DNA from: JAXLWB01 sp046328715
GTDB taxonomy: Bacteria; Chloroflexota; Anaerolineae; Caldilineales; Caldilineaceae
Direction of reading: 5' to 3'
Assembly: GCA_046328715.1 (NCBI GenBank)
Contig: JAXLWB010000015.1
Location: 139,126-203,125, forward strand
Length of the DNA: 64,000 nucleotides
Shown here: positions 52,721 through 61,138 of the stretch, piece after piece
How positions within the stretch are numbered: position 1 is the stretch's first letter
Layout of the letters: each line of letters opens with the position of its first letter
Program-made: the position numbers and the translations under genes
Notes under the pieces: generated by a model
The model's input: the letters and a program-made list of their open reading frames with translations, nothing else
Told to the model about the DNA's origin: nothing
Databases searched by the model: none

Positions 52721-52807
52721 ACTTTGTCATTGCCAACCTGTACGAGTCTGCTCTCGCTTGCCATTTGCAACATATAATGTCACCGAATATAGCAAGTTTC
52801 GACCGGC

Positions 52808-52848
52808 TCGTCACCACCCTTTAGAATGGTGAAAGGATGGTACCGGTA
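52808..52848 (+). promoter_or_regulatory. S-box copy 3, orphan, upstream of the decarboxylase
   Basis: TCGTCACCACCCTTTAGAAT..., both halves intact (CACCA / TGGTG, 10 bp apart) and followed by GGATGG. Lies in the spacer between the secreted-protein gene end (53022) and the decarboxylase; no LuxR gene is present on either side. Confidence 0.62.
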
Positions 52849-52877
52849 TGGGGTGTGTATTTATGAACGATGCGACA

Positions 52878-52970
52878 TATATGTCATTTCGAAGAGGGCT
52901 TTTTCGAGGAGAAATCTTCGAGGGCCACCCAGAAGATTCCTCGCAAAATTCCGCTCGGAATGATAGAGTC
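52878..52970. repeat. Degenerate TGTCATTTCGA-type hairpin
   Basis: TGTCATTTCGAAGAGG at the left and CCGCTCGGAATGATAGA at the right form the ends of a decayed inverted repeat with TTCGAGGAG and TTCCTCGC inside. Same general type as repeats found in many genomes of this group. No gene seen here. Confidence 0.45.
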
Positions 52971-53021
52971 CACCACATTCATGACATATTGAAATACACT
53001 GATTTACTGTCTCACTGTACC

Positions 53022-56000
53022 CTAGCGACCCACCAACGGTAGAAAGATCTTGCGATTGGTGTCAGCGGGCGTATTGGTTCCCGCCTCAACCACTTGTAAG
53101 GTTAGGTCGAGCATGCGTCGGGCAGAGGCGATGTAGTCGGCTTCTTCTGCGTAATCCTGAGCAGTGATCCCGTCGAGATATTGATTGACAATCGTCTGCA
53201 ACACCTCGCGTCGTTGGTCAGCCACGCCGCCTAATAGTAAGCGTGGGTTGCTGCTAAGCTGCGATCCCTCAATTGGCTTCGACATTCTGCGCATATAGTC
53301 CTGCATGAGCGGTTGCTCATCAATCAGCTGTTGGTTGCCATAGAGGATGCCATGTAGAAACTCGTCGTTGCTGGCAGCACGCGGTAACCCGAGCGAGATA
53401 ACCGTGTCGAGGAGCGCTTTGCTGCCATCCACTTCGGCAACCACACTCTTGAGCGATCCACTGTTGATCTCATTGAGGATGCGCCCGTACAACTCGTGTT
53501 CGAAGTCCGACATCTGTGTCTCCACCTTTTTGAGCATCGCAGCGTATACTTTTTGGTACAGTGTCTCTTCGCTTGCGGAAAGCGGCTCGACTTGCGTTTG
53601 TTTTGCAAAGCGTTGTGCTAAGCCGAACGATGCCCAGTGATCGATCACCCAATCGCCATCAGTTGGAATTCGATCACGCAACATGTGTACTCGCTGCCGC
53701 AGGACCGTATTTCCGTCAAACGTGACGTACAATACTACATCGTGTTCCCCAGTTTGATAACACTCGGTAGCGCCACATTCGCGGGCTGTGTTATACCAAA
53801 AGTCGTAGCCGCAGGAACCAAACTTGCCTAATTTTAGGTAATCGGCCAGATTGAACAGGTCAAAGCCAGGAATACGCCCTGCTAACTCCTTGGGCAATTC
53901 GAATGAATACCGTTCCGGACTGTTACAATCGGCGATGCGCACCCCTGGTGCACGATAGGTCAACGCTTGATAAGCGCCACCATGCAGCAGAAAGGGTTCC
54001 GCACGTCCCAGCCGACCGGAGCGCACTTCATTCATAAAACCATTTTCAATCGACTCAATCGAGCTATCGAGCACACCGATCTTGTTCTCATAGTTGGTAA
54101 TCACGCTGGAAAAGAGCAGTTGATTGCTCACCGTATTTGAGATTGCTTTTACAGTTGAGAGGTTACGCATAGCCGCCTCCAACTCCAGACCGATTTGACG
54201 AATCGCTTCGCCTCGTTTCGGGTCAATCCGCTTCATATGCGCAGGCCATTCCAACGCAAGTTGAGTATAGGCACGGGCGGCGAAGAGCCAATCGCGTGGG
54301 CTGGGCAACCGTTTATTGGCGATGGGGGCCAGACCATGTGCCACCAACCAACCGTTGATGTAGTTGATGTTGGCATCAAACGGATAAGCGTTGAGTTCAG
54401 AAAGCGTTTGCGCATCGCTGTAATCCCGCTGAGTCGGTCCCGCATTCAACGGATCGAAGGCGTGGATCGTGGCCCAGCTATGCAACGTATTTTCGAAGTT
54501 GACAAAGTCAGGCTGGTAGGGCATCGATTGACCGGTGCGCTCCAGATAGCCCAAACCACCGTTGATTGCCTCGAGTAGGGGACGCCGCCCCAGTGTGTTG
54601 AGAAACTCAAAGTTGTTGCGCTCGATACGACTGAGTTTCAGATCCAGTTCGACCAGCGATTGTTGCACTTCGAGAATATTGCCATTGATCTTGCCCAGTT
54701 GCACATCAATCTGATTGAAACGATCGTTCATGGTGCTATAGATCGTGTTGAGGCTCTTATCAATACGGTCAAAACGGTCGTGCATTTCGGTGCGCAACTG
54801 ATTGACTTGATCGCGTAGCTTGCCAATTTCGTCCAATATGATCTGTTCTGGGCTCGGTTTACTGTCACCAAAGAGACTTACCACGTTCATCACTGCACCG
54901 AGCACGTTACCCGTCATTACCACAGTGCTGAGCGAGAAAACTTTATCGAGCGTGCCCAAGCCTGACGCCGCTTTGATCCAGGCGTTGAGTGCCGTTCCCA
55001 CCTGCAAGGCAGAGGAGGCAACCACCGAGAACTCTTTGGCAAACTTTGGATTGACCTGCTGCGCAATGGTCGTGAGAATCGAAATGCCTGCTTTAGCAGC
55101 ATCCAGTTTGAGCTGATAGGCAGCAGCTTTCTTCCTGGCCAATTCTTGCACAGCCTCTTTTTCGGCCTGATTGGAAAGATAATCGATGATCGAATTCTGT
55201 TTGGCATCAATCTCTTTCAAGGTCTTCTGGACATCCGTCATCGATTTACCGAGGTTGTCAAATTGGTTGATGCTGATATCCATCAGTTGGTCAAGCGAGA
55301 TGCGAAGCATACCGTCATCAGTCATCTTGTCGATGATCGCTTGTGGAATACCCAGCGAAGGATCTTCTTTGGCAACCTTGGCACCATTGACCTCACGGAT
55401 TCCGACCTTCACTTTGGGTTTGTTCATTGCGTCGAAAATCTTTGCGACAATCTGATCCGATTTTGCCTGCTCCGCAGCGTCTTCCAGAATTTTGCGGACG
55501 AAGTCGCCAGTGATTAGTCCAGGCGGAGTTGGGCGGCCAGCGACACCATTGGCAATATCAATGACTGACTGTCCCGGAATGACTGATGGAATAAGCGAGC
55601 GAACGATACCTCCAATGATCGGCTGCAACGATTGTACTTTCATCCCAGAACCGAGCATCTTAGTCACTAACTCATCGTTACTTGGCAGAAAAAATGTTGC
55701 TTCCTCGGGTGACGCAGCACGTAGGCCCTGAGCATCCAATTCTTGGCCAACTTGCTGACGAAATTCACTGATAGCACTTTCCAGTTCTTCTTCTTGCATC
55801 CCACCCTTCCTGGCTTCGAGCAGTACCATCTGATAGACGGTCATCTCAATGGCTTCGTTACCCTGAAAGGACTTCTGCCAAATTGCCTGATAGACCATCG
55901 AATCGACTTTTTCTTTGGGGATCAAGACCTCGACCTCGCTGGCCGCCTGGACATGACCCGGTAATAGTAACGCCACCACATAGATCAGTAAGAGCAGTGC

Positions 56001-56240
56001 TGTCTTGAGGCGACTTTTGAGCACTAGATAGTTGCTAACTTTTTTGATTACGACCCACATCCAATGCCATCCCTGCTGCACCATGTGCATGGTTCGACGA
56101 GCGCTACGGAGGATAACCTGATATTTTGATACATATTCTTCAGAGAACACTTTCTCTTGTTGACGCTTTAATAAAAAGAGCTGCAATCGCCGTTCTTGTT
56201 CATCACGGTATTGTTCAGCTTGGTAATGATTGATTAACAT
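53022..56240 (-). CDS. Large secreted coiled-coil protein, family X copy 2
   Basis: 1,072 residues from MLINHYQAEQYRDEQERRL, with AAGGA 5 nt upstream; a longer frame adds 43 unlikely residues. Unlike its paralog it has a ~75-residue charged N-terminal tail before the membrane helix (LKTALLLLIYVVALLLPG, then HVQAASEVEV). After that it aligns throughout: VLIPKEKVDSMVYQAIWQK, LSTVVMTGNVLGAVMNVVSLFG, MHDRFDRIDKSLNTIYSTMN, FLNTLGRRPLLEAINGGLGY, LPSPRDWLFAARAYTQLA, and the tail IFLPLVGR. A Cys-rich stretch (CGYDFWYNTARECGATECYQ) lies near residue 810. Function unknown; see findings. Confidence 0.86.
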   Translation of the reverse strand: MLINHYQAEQYRDEQERRLQLFLLKRQQEKVFSEEYVSKYQVILRSARRTMHMVQQGWHWMWVVIKKVSNYLVLKSRLKTALLLLIYVVALLLPGHVQAASEVEVLIPKEKVDSMVYQAIWQKSFQGNEAIEMTVYQMVLLEARKGGMQEEELESAISEFRQQVGQELDAQGLRAASPEEATFFLPSNDELVTKMLGSGMKVQSLQPIIGGIVRSLIPSVIPGQSVIDIANGVAGRPTPPGLITGDFVRKILEDAAEQAKSDQIVAKIFDAMNKPKVKVGIREVNGAKVAKEDPSLGIPQAIIDKMTDDGMLRISLDQLMDISINQFDNLGKSMTDVQKTLKEIDAKQNSIIDYLSNQAEKEAVQELARKKAAAYQLKLDAAKAGISILTTIAQQVNPKFAKEFSVVASSALQVGTALNAWIKAASGLGTLDKVFSLSTVVMTGNVLGAVMNVVSLFGDSKPSPEQIILDEIGKLRDQVNQLRTEMHDRFDRIDKSLNTIYSTMNDRFNQIDVQLGKINGNILEVQQSLVELDLKLSRIERNNFEFLNTLGRRPLLEAINGGLGYLERTGQSMPYQPDFVNFENTLHSWATIHAFDPLNAGPTQRDYSDAQTLSELNAYPFDANINYINGWLVAHGLAPIANKRLPSPRDWLFAARAYTQLALEWPAHMKRIDPKRGEAIRQIGLELEAAMRNLSTVKAISNTVSNQLLFSSVITNYENKIGVLDSSIESIENGFMNEVRSGRLGRAEPFLLHGGAYQALTYRAPGVRIADCNSPERYSFELPKELAGRIPGFDLFNLADYLKLGKFGSCGYDFWYNTARECGATECYQTGEHDVVLYVTFDGNTVLRQRVHMLRDRIPTDGDWVIDHWASFGLAQRFAKQTQVEPLSASEETLYQKVYAAMLKKVETQMSDFEHELYGRILNEINSGSLKSVVAEVDGSKALLDTVISLGLPRAASNDEFLHGILYGNQQLIDEQPLMQDYMRRMSKPIEGSQLSSNPRLLLGGVADQRREVLQTIVNQYLDGITAQDYAEEADYIASARRMLDLTLQVVEAGTNTPADTNRKIFLPLVGR

Positions 56241-56293
56241 TGCAATCCTTATGTGTAAATATTCGTTGATCTGCACGGAGTGTAGGTAAAACA

Positions 56294-56352
56294 TCCCCGG
56301 AATAGCACAGGGCGTTCTTGTTCTCGCCGAAATCATCTGCGCTATCCGGGGA
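56294..56352. repeat. Inverted repeat upstream of the secreted protein
   Basis: TCCCCGGAATAGC (56294-56306) pairs with GCTATCCGGGGA (56341-56352) with one bulge; inner GGCG / CGCC adds a second stem. It is 54 bp upstream of the start codon and could be a leader hairpin or an operator. Confidence 0.5.
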
Positions 56353-56441
56353 CGTGGCTCGTTGCTCACACTTTCAAATAACGAGCATCCAACCTATTGT
56401 TACCTTAGGCCAATCTTGATTTTATGTTGGAGTAGTATGGG

Positions 56442-56645
56442 CTACCGTCCGGTTGGATAGTGAGAACCATCCCAACCCTTTAGGCCCATGCCTGCTAAAG
56501 TAAGCAGATCACCGAGTCTTTCCCAAAAACGCTTCTGCTTCGGCGCTTGTTGAGCTAGCAGTTGTTGCACAAGACGCGCCTCGGCTGCTTCTCGCAATCT
56601 TCTTTCATATTCAATTTGTGCCATTTTGGTATCGCTGTAAAACAT
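56442..56645 (-). CDS. Small charged hypothetical protein
   Basis: 67 residues from MFYSDTKMAQIEYERRLREA with AAGGAG 6 nt upstream, a strong start. A charged helix (ERRLREAAEARLVQQLLAQQ) and a short amphipathic tail (FWERLGDLLTLAGMGLKGW). Its N-terminus resembles the cytoplasmic tail of the large secreted protein encoded 200 nt downstream on the same strand, so they may be partners or once-fused pieces. Function unknown. Confidence 0.72.
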   Translation of the reverse strand: MFYSDTKMAQIEYERRLREAAEARLVQQLLAQQAPKQKRFWERLGDLLTLAGMGLKGWDGSHYPTGR

Positions 56646-56960
56646 AAACCTCTCCTTTTTGCTTATTAATTTGAGCGGAGGGTAGAGAGTTGTGATAACA
56701 CAAGCTCTACCCTCCAATCTCTACACTTCGCCATACAAAGAAAATATATAAATTTGTAAAATACGGTCCCTTACATAAAACCGAACAAGAAAATATAAAC
56801 AAGAATCTCGCCAGCCACTTCTTCAATGTTACTTATCGAGATAACACTGAAGCATTGCAGCTTCGTAAGTACGGTTTCCTACCACTCAAACCGGGTCCTT
56901 TTCCGATTGTGTGGTAGGAAACCGCACCTACCAGTTGGCAATCTTTATCTGCTTTGTCTA
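56646..56960. repeat. Spacer with R3-type hairpin and an R1 end
   Basis: No gene. GTACGGTTTCCTACCAC (56869-56885) and GTGGTAGGAAACCGCAC (56911-56927) form a 17-bp arm pair with one mismatch. Immediately after, TATCTGCTTTGTCTA (56946-56960) is a lone R1 right end, abutting the stop codon of the DinB gene. Confidence 0.6.
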
Positions 56961-57440
56961 TTACTTCATTGAAGCTTTGATGTTCGCCAAGTGCTTATAG
57001 CTGTGGCTAACCGGGTGATCTTCAAGCCAGAATTGCAGCGTAAGCGGGGTGTCACCATAAAGTGAATTGGGCACAGCGATGTCTAGTTGTGCATCGCTGA
57101 TCGTGCGAGTGACAGTTGCCGCCGAGCTGCTGTTGTTGCGCAACAACGCCAAGGTTTCCATGCGGTCCGGGGTGCTGTGTTCGTGGGCGTGTTTGGCATT
57201 GATGTCGGCGACGACGTCCCAGGTGACTCCAGCAATTGCCTGTCCATTAGCGATGGTTTGCGCCAATTCCATTTCCAGCGGGTACATAGTTGCGACGTGA
57301 TGGATGAGAACACCAGCAGTGCGTCCATCCTGATCAATCGGCGTTGCCCATTGCTGCATGGTCATACCTTCGGCAACCTTCGCAAGCATATTGGCACCTT
57401 CTTCGAGACGTTTGGCGAGAGCTTCTGCGCGCATGTTCAT
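56961..57440 (-). CDS. DinB-like four-helix protein
   Basis: 159 residues; AAGGAG 7 nt upstream. Four-helix DinB/YfiT-like pattern: LAKVAEGMTMQQWATP, TAGVLIHHVATMYPLEMELA (first metal His), HAHEHSTPDRME and LEDHPVSHSYKHLANIK (last His pair). Members are metal-binding proteins, some thiol-dependent S-transferases. Together with rhodanese and LmbE this hints at low-molecular-weight thiol chemistry, but that is inference. Confidence 0.85.
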   Translation of the reverse strand: MNMRAEALAKRLEEGANMLAKVAEGMTMQQWATPIDQDGRTAGVLIHHVATMYPLEMELAQTIANGQAIAGVTWDVVADINAKHAHEHSTPDRMETLALLRNNSSSAATVTRTISDAQLDIAVPNSLYGDTPLTLQFWLEDHPVSHSYKHLANIKASMK

Positions 57441-57451
57441 TACAAATCTCC

Positions 57452-57485
57452 TTTTTGAGTTACGAATTACGAGTTACGAGTTACG
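57452..57485. repeat. Tandem GAGTTACGAATTAC words
   Basis: Three to four repeats of GAGTTACGA(A/G)TT upstream of the DinB start and after the exported-protein gene. Same kind of word-built spacer as seen elsewhere. Confidence 0.6.
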
Positions 57486-57541
57486 AATTGCGATTTAAGA
57501 CAGTCGACCGATTTACTGCCAACTGTCTTACTGGCCCACAA

Positions 57542-58102
57542 TCAATGATGTCCACCCACCGTTGCATCCCCGACATACGACTCACATGAGACCCGCGGGT
57601 TCCAGTCAGCGAAAACGCCACTAGGGTTGCTTTGCCATGCCCAGACATGCAACTCATAGAAGGCGGGGAGGCCATAGCGATTGGGAGTGCTGACATAATT
57701 AAAGAGTTGCCCCATCAATACCGGCGGTGCTGGGTGTTTGGCGTTCCAGCCATCAGCCAGCACGACATATTCGACTCCCACCAGCTCCATCTTGCCGCTG
57801 CGAGGTTCGTACAGCAGCGCCTCGGGGTGTGCAGCGTCGATTTCGTTGTCGCCGACCAGATCGCCATTGGCAAAGTGAACACCCATCGCCCCTTCTTGTG
57901 GGCCGCTGACACAGCCGTGCAGCAAGCCATAGCCAGCCTTTTTCGCCTCTTCTACGTTTTTATAACGAGCGGTTTCCTGGCGCACTGTATCGACAAGGGT
58001 GACGGTTTTGTTGTCGGCGTTAGGATGAGCCTGTGCAACCAACGTTGTCGACATCAATCCCAATGCGAATAATCCAACCTGCAATAAGCGTTTACCTTTC
58101 AT
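57542..58102 (-). CDS. Conserved exported protein (CVSGPQEGAMG family)
   Basis: 186 residues from MKGKRLLQVGLFALGLMSTT; the longer frame crosses an R2 repeat. Signal peptide cleaved near VAQA. Conserved blocks: ARYKNVEEAKKAGYGLLHGC, VSGPQEGAMGVHFANGDLVG, EALLYEPRSGKMELVGVEYV, PVLMGQLFNYVSTPNRYGLP and YELHVWAWQSNPSGVFADWN. I recall these from a widespread, uncharacterised periplasmic family of bacteria; no enzymatic residue is evident. Second of two genes divergent from LuxR-type regulator 3. Confidence 0.82.
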   Translation of the reverse strand: MKGKRLLQVGLFALGLMSTTLVAQAHPNADNKTVTLVDTVRQETARYKNVEEAKKAGYGLLHGCVSGPQEGAMGVHFANGDLVGDNEIDAAHPEALLYEPRSGKMELVGVEYVVLADGWNAKHPAPPVLMGQLFNYVSTPNRYGLPAFYELHVWAWQSNPSGVFADWNPRVSCESYVGDATVGGHH

Positions 58103-58142
58103 CAAAATTCTCCTTTTTACACTTCCAGAGGGTTTTTCTGTC

Positions 58143-58295
58143 GTAGCTACCAAGCGACCCCACCCTAACCATCCCCAAAACAGGCAGGGAACAATAAAGG
58201 GATGGCTAATGTATTTTCTTCTGTCCACCGAACAAAACACTTCCCGTGACAATTGCCTCCCTTAACAGGCGGGTTAGGGTTGGGTTGGCAGTTAC
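58143..58295. mobile_element. Palindromic element, family R2 copy 3
   Basis: Arms CGACCCCACCCTAACCATCC (58155-) and GGCGGGTTAGGGTTGGGTTG (58268-), ending in GTTAC, with centre complement GTTCGGTGGACAGAAGAAAA. Upstream of the exported-protein gene, as copy 1 is for the BMP gene. Confidence 0.75.
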
Positions 58296-58352
58296 GTTCA
58301 CTCAACATTTGTGTTCAACTCACGTGTTCAGAATAGCAGCCAGCAAGAAGGG

Positions 58353-58393
58353 TTGTCACCGCTCGTTGGGATGAGGGTGGGATGAGGGTAGGA
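58353..58393 (+). promoter_or_regulatory. S-box copy 4, upstream of LuxR-type regulator 3
   Basis: TTGTCACCGCTCGTTGGGAT..., the most diverged copy (CACCG / TGAGG). Followed by several GGGATGAGGGTGGGATG-type repeats. Ends 140 bp before the regulator start. Confidence 0.5.
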
Positions 58394-58457
58394 TGGCGGA
58401 AGGGATGGCAAGAGGATGGCGGGGGATGGTTGCAGAAAGTGAGAAAGCAGAAACAGC

Positions 58458-58487
58458 TTGTAAGATTTGCTGGTAATCAGCTAAAAT
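58458..58487 (+). promoter_or_regulatory. Candidate promoter of LuxR-type regulator 3
   Basis: TTGTAA at 58458-58463 and TAAAAT at 58482-58487 with an 18-bp spacer, 65 bp downstream of the S-box. Confidence 0.45.
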
Positions 58488-58532
58488 AGTTGCCACTGAG
58501 AGGTATGTACTTTTCAGTGGAGGCCACAGGTC

Positions 58533-60845
58533 ATGAACGAACCACTCTCTGAACGCGAAATCGAGATTTTAGAACTGATCGCTGAGGGCAGCGCCAATGC
58601 AGAGATTGCGGCCAAGCTCTCGCTCTCCTTGAATACAGTTAAGTGGTATAGCCGTCGCATCTACGAGAAGCTAGCAGTCGAAAATCGCACGCAGGCGATC
58701 CAACGCGCCCGTTCCTTAGGCATGTTGAATGGCGGCAGCCAACCCACCCAGCCAACCATCCAACCTCACTCCAATCTTCCGAGCGCGCTCACAACACTAG
58801 TGGGGCGACGCGCTGAGATCGACACGGTCAAACAATTACTCCGACAACATCGGTTGGTGACCTTAACCGGCCCTGGAGGTATCGGCAAAACCCGGTTGGC
58901 GCTCAGCGTGGCGGAAGAGATGGCTGGCATCTTCAGGGATGGTGTCTACTTCGTCGATCTAGCCGCTATCAGCGAAGCCTCCCTGGTCATCAATACCATT
59001 GCCGACATCCTCGGCGTAGCGGAATCGCTCGATACTCCGTTGCTCGTATTGACCCAAGCCGCACTTCGCAATAAACAGATCCTGCTGGTCCTGGATAATT
59101 TCGAACACCTAATCGAGGCAGCGCCTTTGGTGGCCGATCTATTGGCTGCGGCGCATGAATTGAAAATCCTCATCACCAGCCGTGAGGTGCTGGCACTCTA
59201 CGGCGAACAAGAGTATGCTGTTCCACCACTACAACTGCCCGATCTCGAATGGTTTGCCATCCATCGCCTTCCCTCCGATGAGTTGTTGCGCAGCGAGGCA
59301 TTGCAGCTTTTTGAACGCTGTGCCCAGGCGATTTCACCAACCTTTCGCCTCTCTTCGGAAAATGCAGCAGCGGTCGCCAGCATTTGTCTGCGCCTTGATG
59401 GGTTGCCCCTGGCGATTGAACTGGCGGCGGCGTACAGCAAGTTGTTGACGCCGCAAGCCATGTTGACCCAACTAGATTCGTATTGGTTGGAGATGAAACG
59501 CCCTTTGCGCAATCTGCCCACGCGTCAACAGACATTGCGCAATACGATTGAGTGGAGCTACCGTTTTCTTAGCGAGGAGGAACGTCAGCTTTTTGCCCAG
59601 CTCTCTGTCTTCCGCGGCGGCTGTACCCTGGAAGCCATTGACGCCATCTGTAAGCGTCAGCTTAGCGGGCTTTTGATCGAACAACTCAACGGATTGGTCA
59701 ACAAGAGTTTGGTGTGGCGGCGCGAGGGCAGGAATGGGGAACCGCGTTTCGGCATGCTGGAGACGATTCGCGAATATGCGCAACAGTGCCTGTCTGAACA
59801 AGGTGATTTGGAAGCGGTACAGGAACGACATGCACGTTACTACACCAAGCTAGCCGCCTATCTCGAATCGCTGAGTATCAAGCAACGTGTGGTCATGAAT
59901 CAGTTTGAAAGTGAGAACGATAACTTCCGGGTGGCGCTGCGCTGGTCATTGACACATGACCCAGAGCCAGGGCTGAACCTGATTGGCGATTTGGGATCCT
60001 GCTGGCGCATCCGCGGCCGCTTAGCCGAAGGGATGAACTGGGCGCAGCAACTATTGTCCGTGGGACAACAAGCACCACTCGCCGCCCGCGCCAGAGCCTA
60101 TGCCAGTGCTGGTGCAATCGCCTATGTTCTCGGCCATCGCAGCGAATCGCGCCAACTGGCCGACCAATCGTGGGCACTTGCCCAGCAGGTGCTCGATCCG
60201 CCGACCCGCGCCCAAGCCTTGTTTGTGCGGGCGGTCGTGCAGGTCGCCCCTTACTTGACGGCGGCTGAGTATGAAGAAATCGTCGAGATGACGCAAGAAG
60301 CAGGGCGTCTATTTGTGGCGCTGGGAAGTCGTATGAACTATGCCCGTACCTTTAATGTGCTGGGCGAAGTCAAGCGAATGCAACAGCGTTACACAGAGGC
60401 GATTGCCGATTACGAGGTTAGTTTGCAAGGGCTGCGTTCAGTCGATTATCAGTCAGGAGTCTCGATTGCGCTGTCCAATCTCGGTTGGGCAGTTTACCAT
60501 CTGGACAACGATAAGGCAGCGCTGGCCCATTTTACCGAGAGCGTCAATCTTGCCTATGATTTGGAATTTACCGATGGGGTAGGGGTGGCGCTGATCGGCG
60601 TAGCGGGCGTTCTGGCACGTCAGCACCAGCCCCAGCCAGCCGCAAAGCTACTCGGCACTTCAGACGCCCTGCGTGAAGCCCTGGGTAAAGCCATCCCTCC
60701 CTGTGACGAACCAGATTACCTCCGCACCCAGGCCACACTCAAAGCACAACTAGGCGAGGTCGACTTTGCCCGCACCTGGCAAACTGGTCGTTTGTTGAGC
60801 GTCGACGATGCGACGGCGTTCGTGAACGAGTTCGCTCGAAGGTAA
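58533..60845 (+). CDS. LuxR-HTH/NB-ARC/TPR transcriptional regulator 3
   Basis: 770 residues; GGAGG 9 nt upstream. N-terminal HTH (LSEREIEILELIAEGSANAE, IAAKLSLSLNTVKWYSRRIY), P-loop GPGGIGKTRLAL, LLVLDNFEHLIEAAPLV, ITSREVLALYGEQEY, LDGLPLAIELAAAYSKLL. The C-terminal TPR part (LGWAVYHLDNDKAALAHFTE, and CDEPDYLRTQATLKAQLGEV) is close to regulator 1 and shorter than regulator 2. Divergent from the exported-protein/DinB genes and convergent with the intact methyltransferase. Confidence 0.94.
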   Translation: MNEPLSEREIEILELIAEGSANAEIAAKLSLSLNTVKWYSRRIYEKLAVENRTQAIQRARSLGMLNGGSQPTQPTIQPHSNLPSALTTLVGRRAEIDTVKQLLRQHRLVTLTGPGGIGKTRLALSVAEEMAGIFRDGVYFVDLAAISEASLVINTIADILGVAESLDTPLLVLTQAALRNKQILLVLDNFEHLIEAAPLVADLLAAAHELKILITSREVLALYGEQEYAVPPLQLPDLEWFAIHRLPSDELLRSEALQLFERCAQAISPTFRLSSENAAAVASICLRLDGLPLAIELAAAYSKLLTPQAMLTQLDSYWLEMKRPLRNLPTRQQTLRNTIEWSYRFLSEEERQLFAQLSVFRGGCTLEAIDAICKRQLSGLLIEQLNGLVNKSLVWRREGRNGEPRFGMLETIREYAQQCLSEQGDLEAVQERHARYYTKLAAYLESLSIKQRVVMNQFESENDNFRVALRWSLTHDPEPGLNLIGDLGSCWRIRGRLAEGMNWAQQLLSVGQQAPLAARARAYASAGAIAYVLGHRSESRQLADQSWALAQQVLDPPTRAQALFVRAVVQVAPYLTAAEYEEIVEMTQEAGRLFVALGSRMNYARTFNVLGEVKRMQQRYTEAIADYEVSLQGLRSVDYQSGVSIALSNLGWAVYHLDNDKAALAHFTESVNLAYDLEFTDGVGVALIGVAGVLARQHQPQPAAKLLGTSDALREALGKAIPPCDEPDYLRTQATLKAQLGEVDFARTWQTGRLLSVDDATAFVNEFARR

Positions 60846-61138
60846 AAGGATGGACATCCAAAACTTATAGAGAAGGCGCATAAAAGTTGCATATTCTTAG
60901 GTGCGCTGTGCGACAGCTTCTGGAGAACTGGTCAGGACAAGAGATGCTTGACCAAGGTCCTCCGGGAAGTTTCGTTGAATGAATGAGTAGATGCTTATTG
61001 CAGTCAGAACTTTTGAAGGGTTGAGGAGGAGAGCGAGAACAGCAAGAGGCAACGAAAATCTTCCCGGAAGAGGTGGACTTAAAATACCTTGGTGGTTAAA
61101 GAATGGAGATTGTATATACAATCTCCTTCTCCACTCGC
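60846..61138. other. Spacer without a recognised gene
   Basis: About 290 bp. Overlapping short frames on both strands have no family resemblance. CTTATAGAGAAGGCG near 60867 may be a decayed R1 left end. The perfect palindrome near its right end is listed separately. Confidence 0.4.
61105..61126 (-). terminator. Perfect palindrome after the methyltransferase gene
   Basis: GGAGATTGTAT followed at once by its complement, 22 bp in all, 13 nt beyond the stop. On the minus strand it is followed by ATTCTTTAA, a modest T-tract; likely terminator. Confidence 0.6.
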
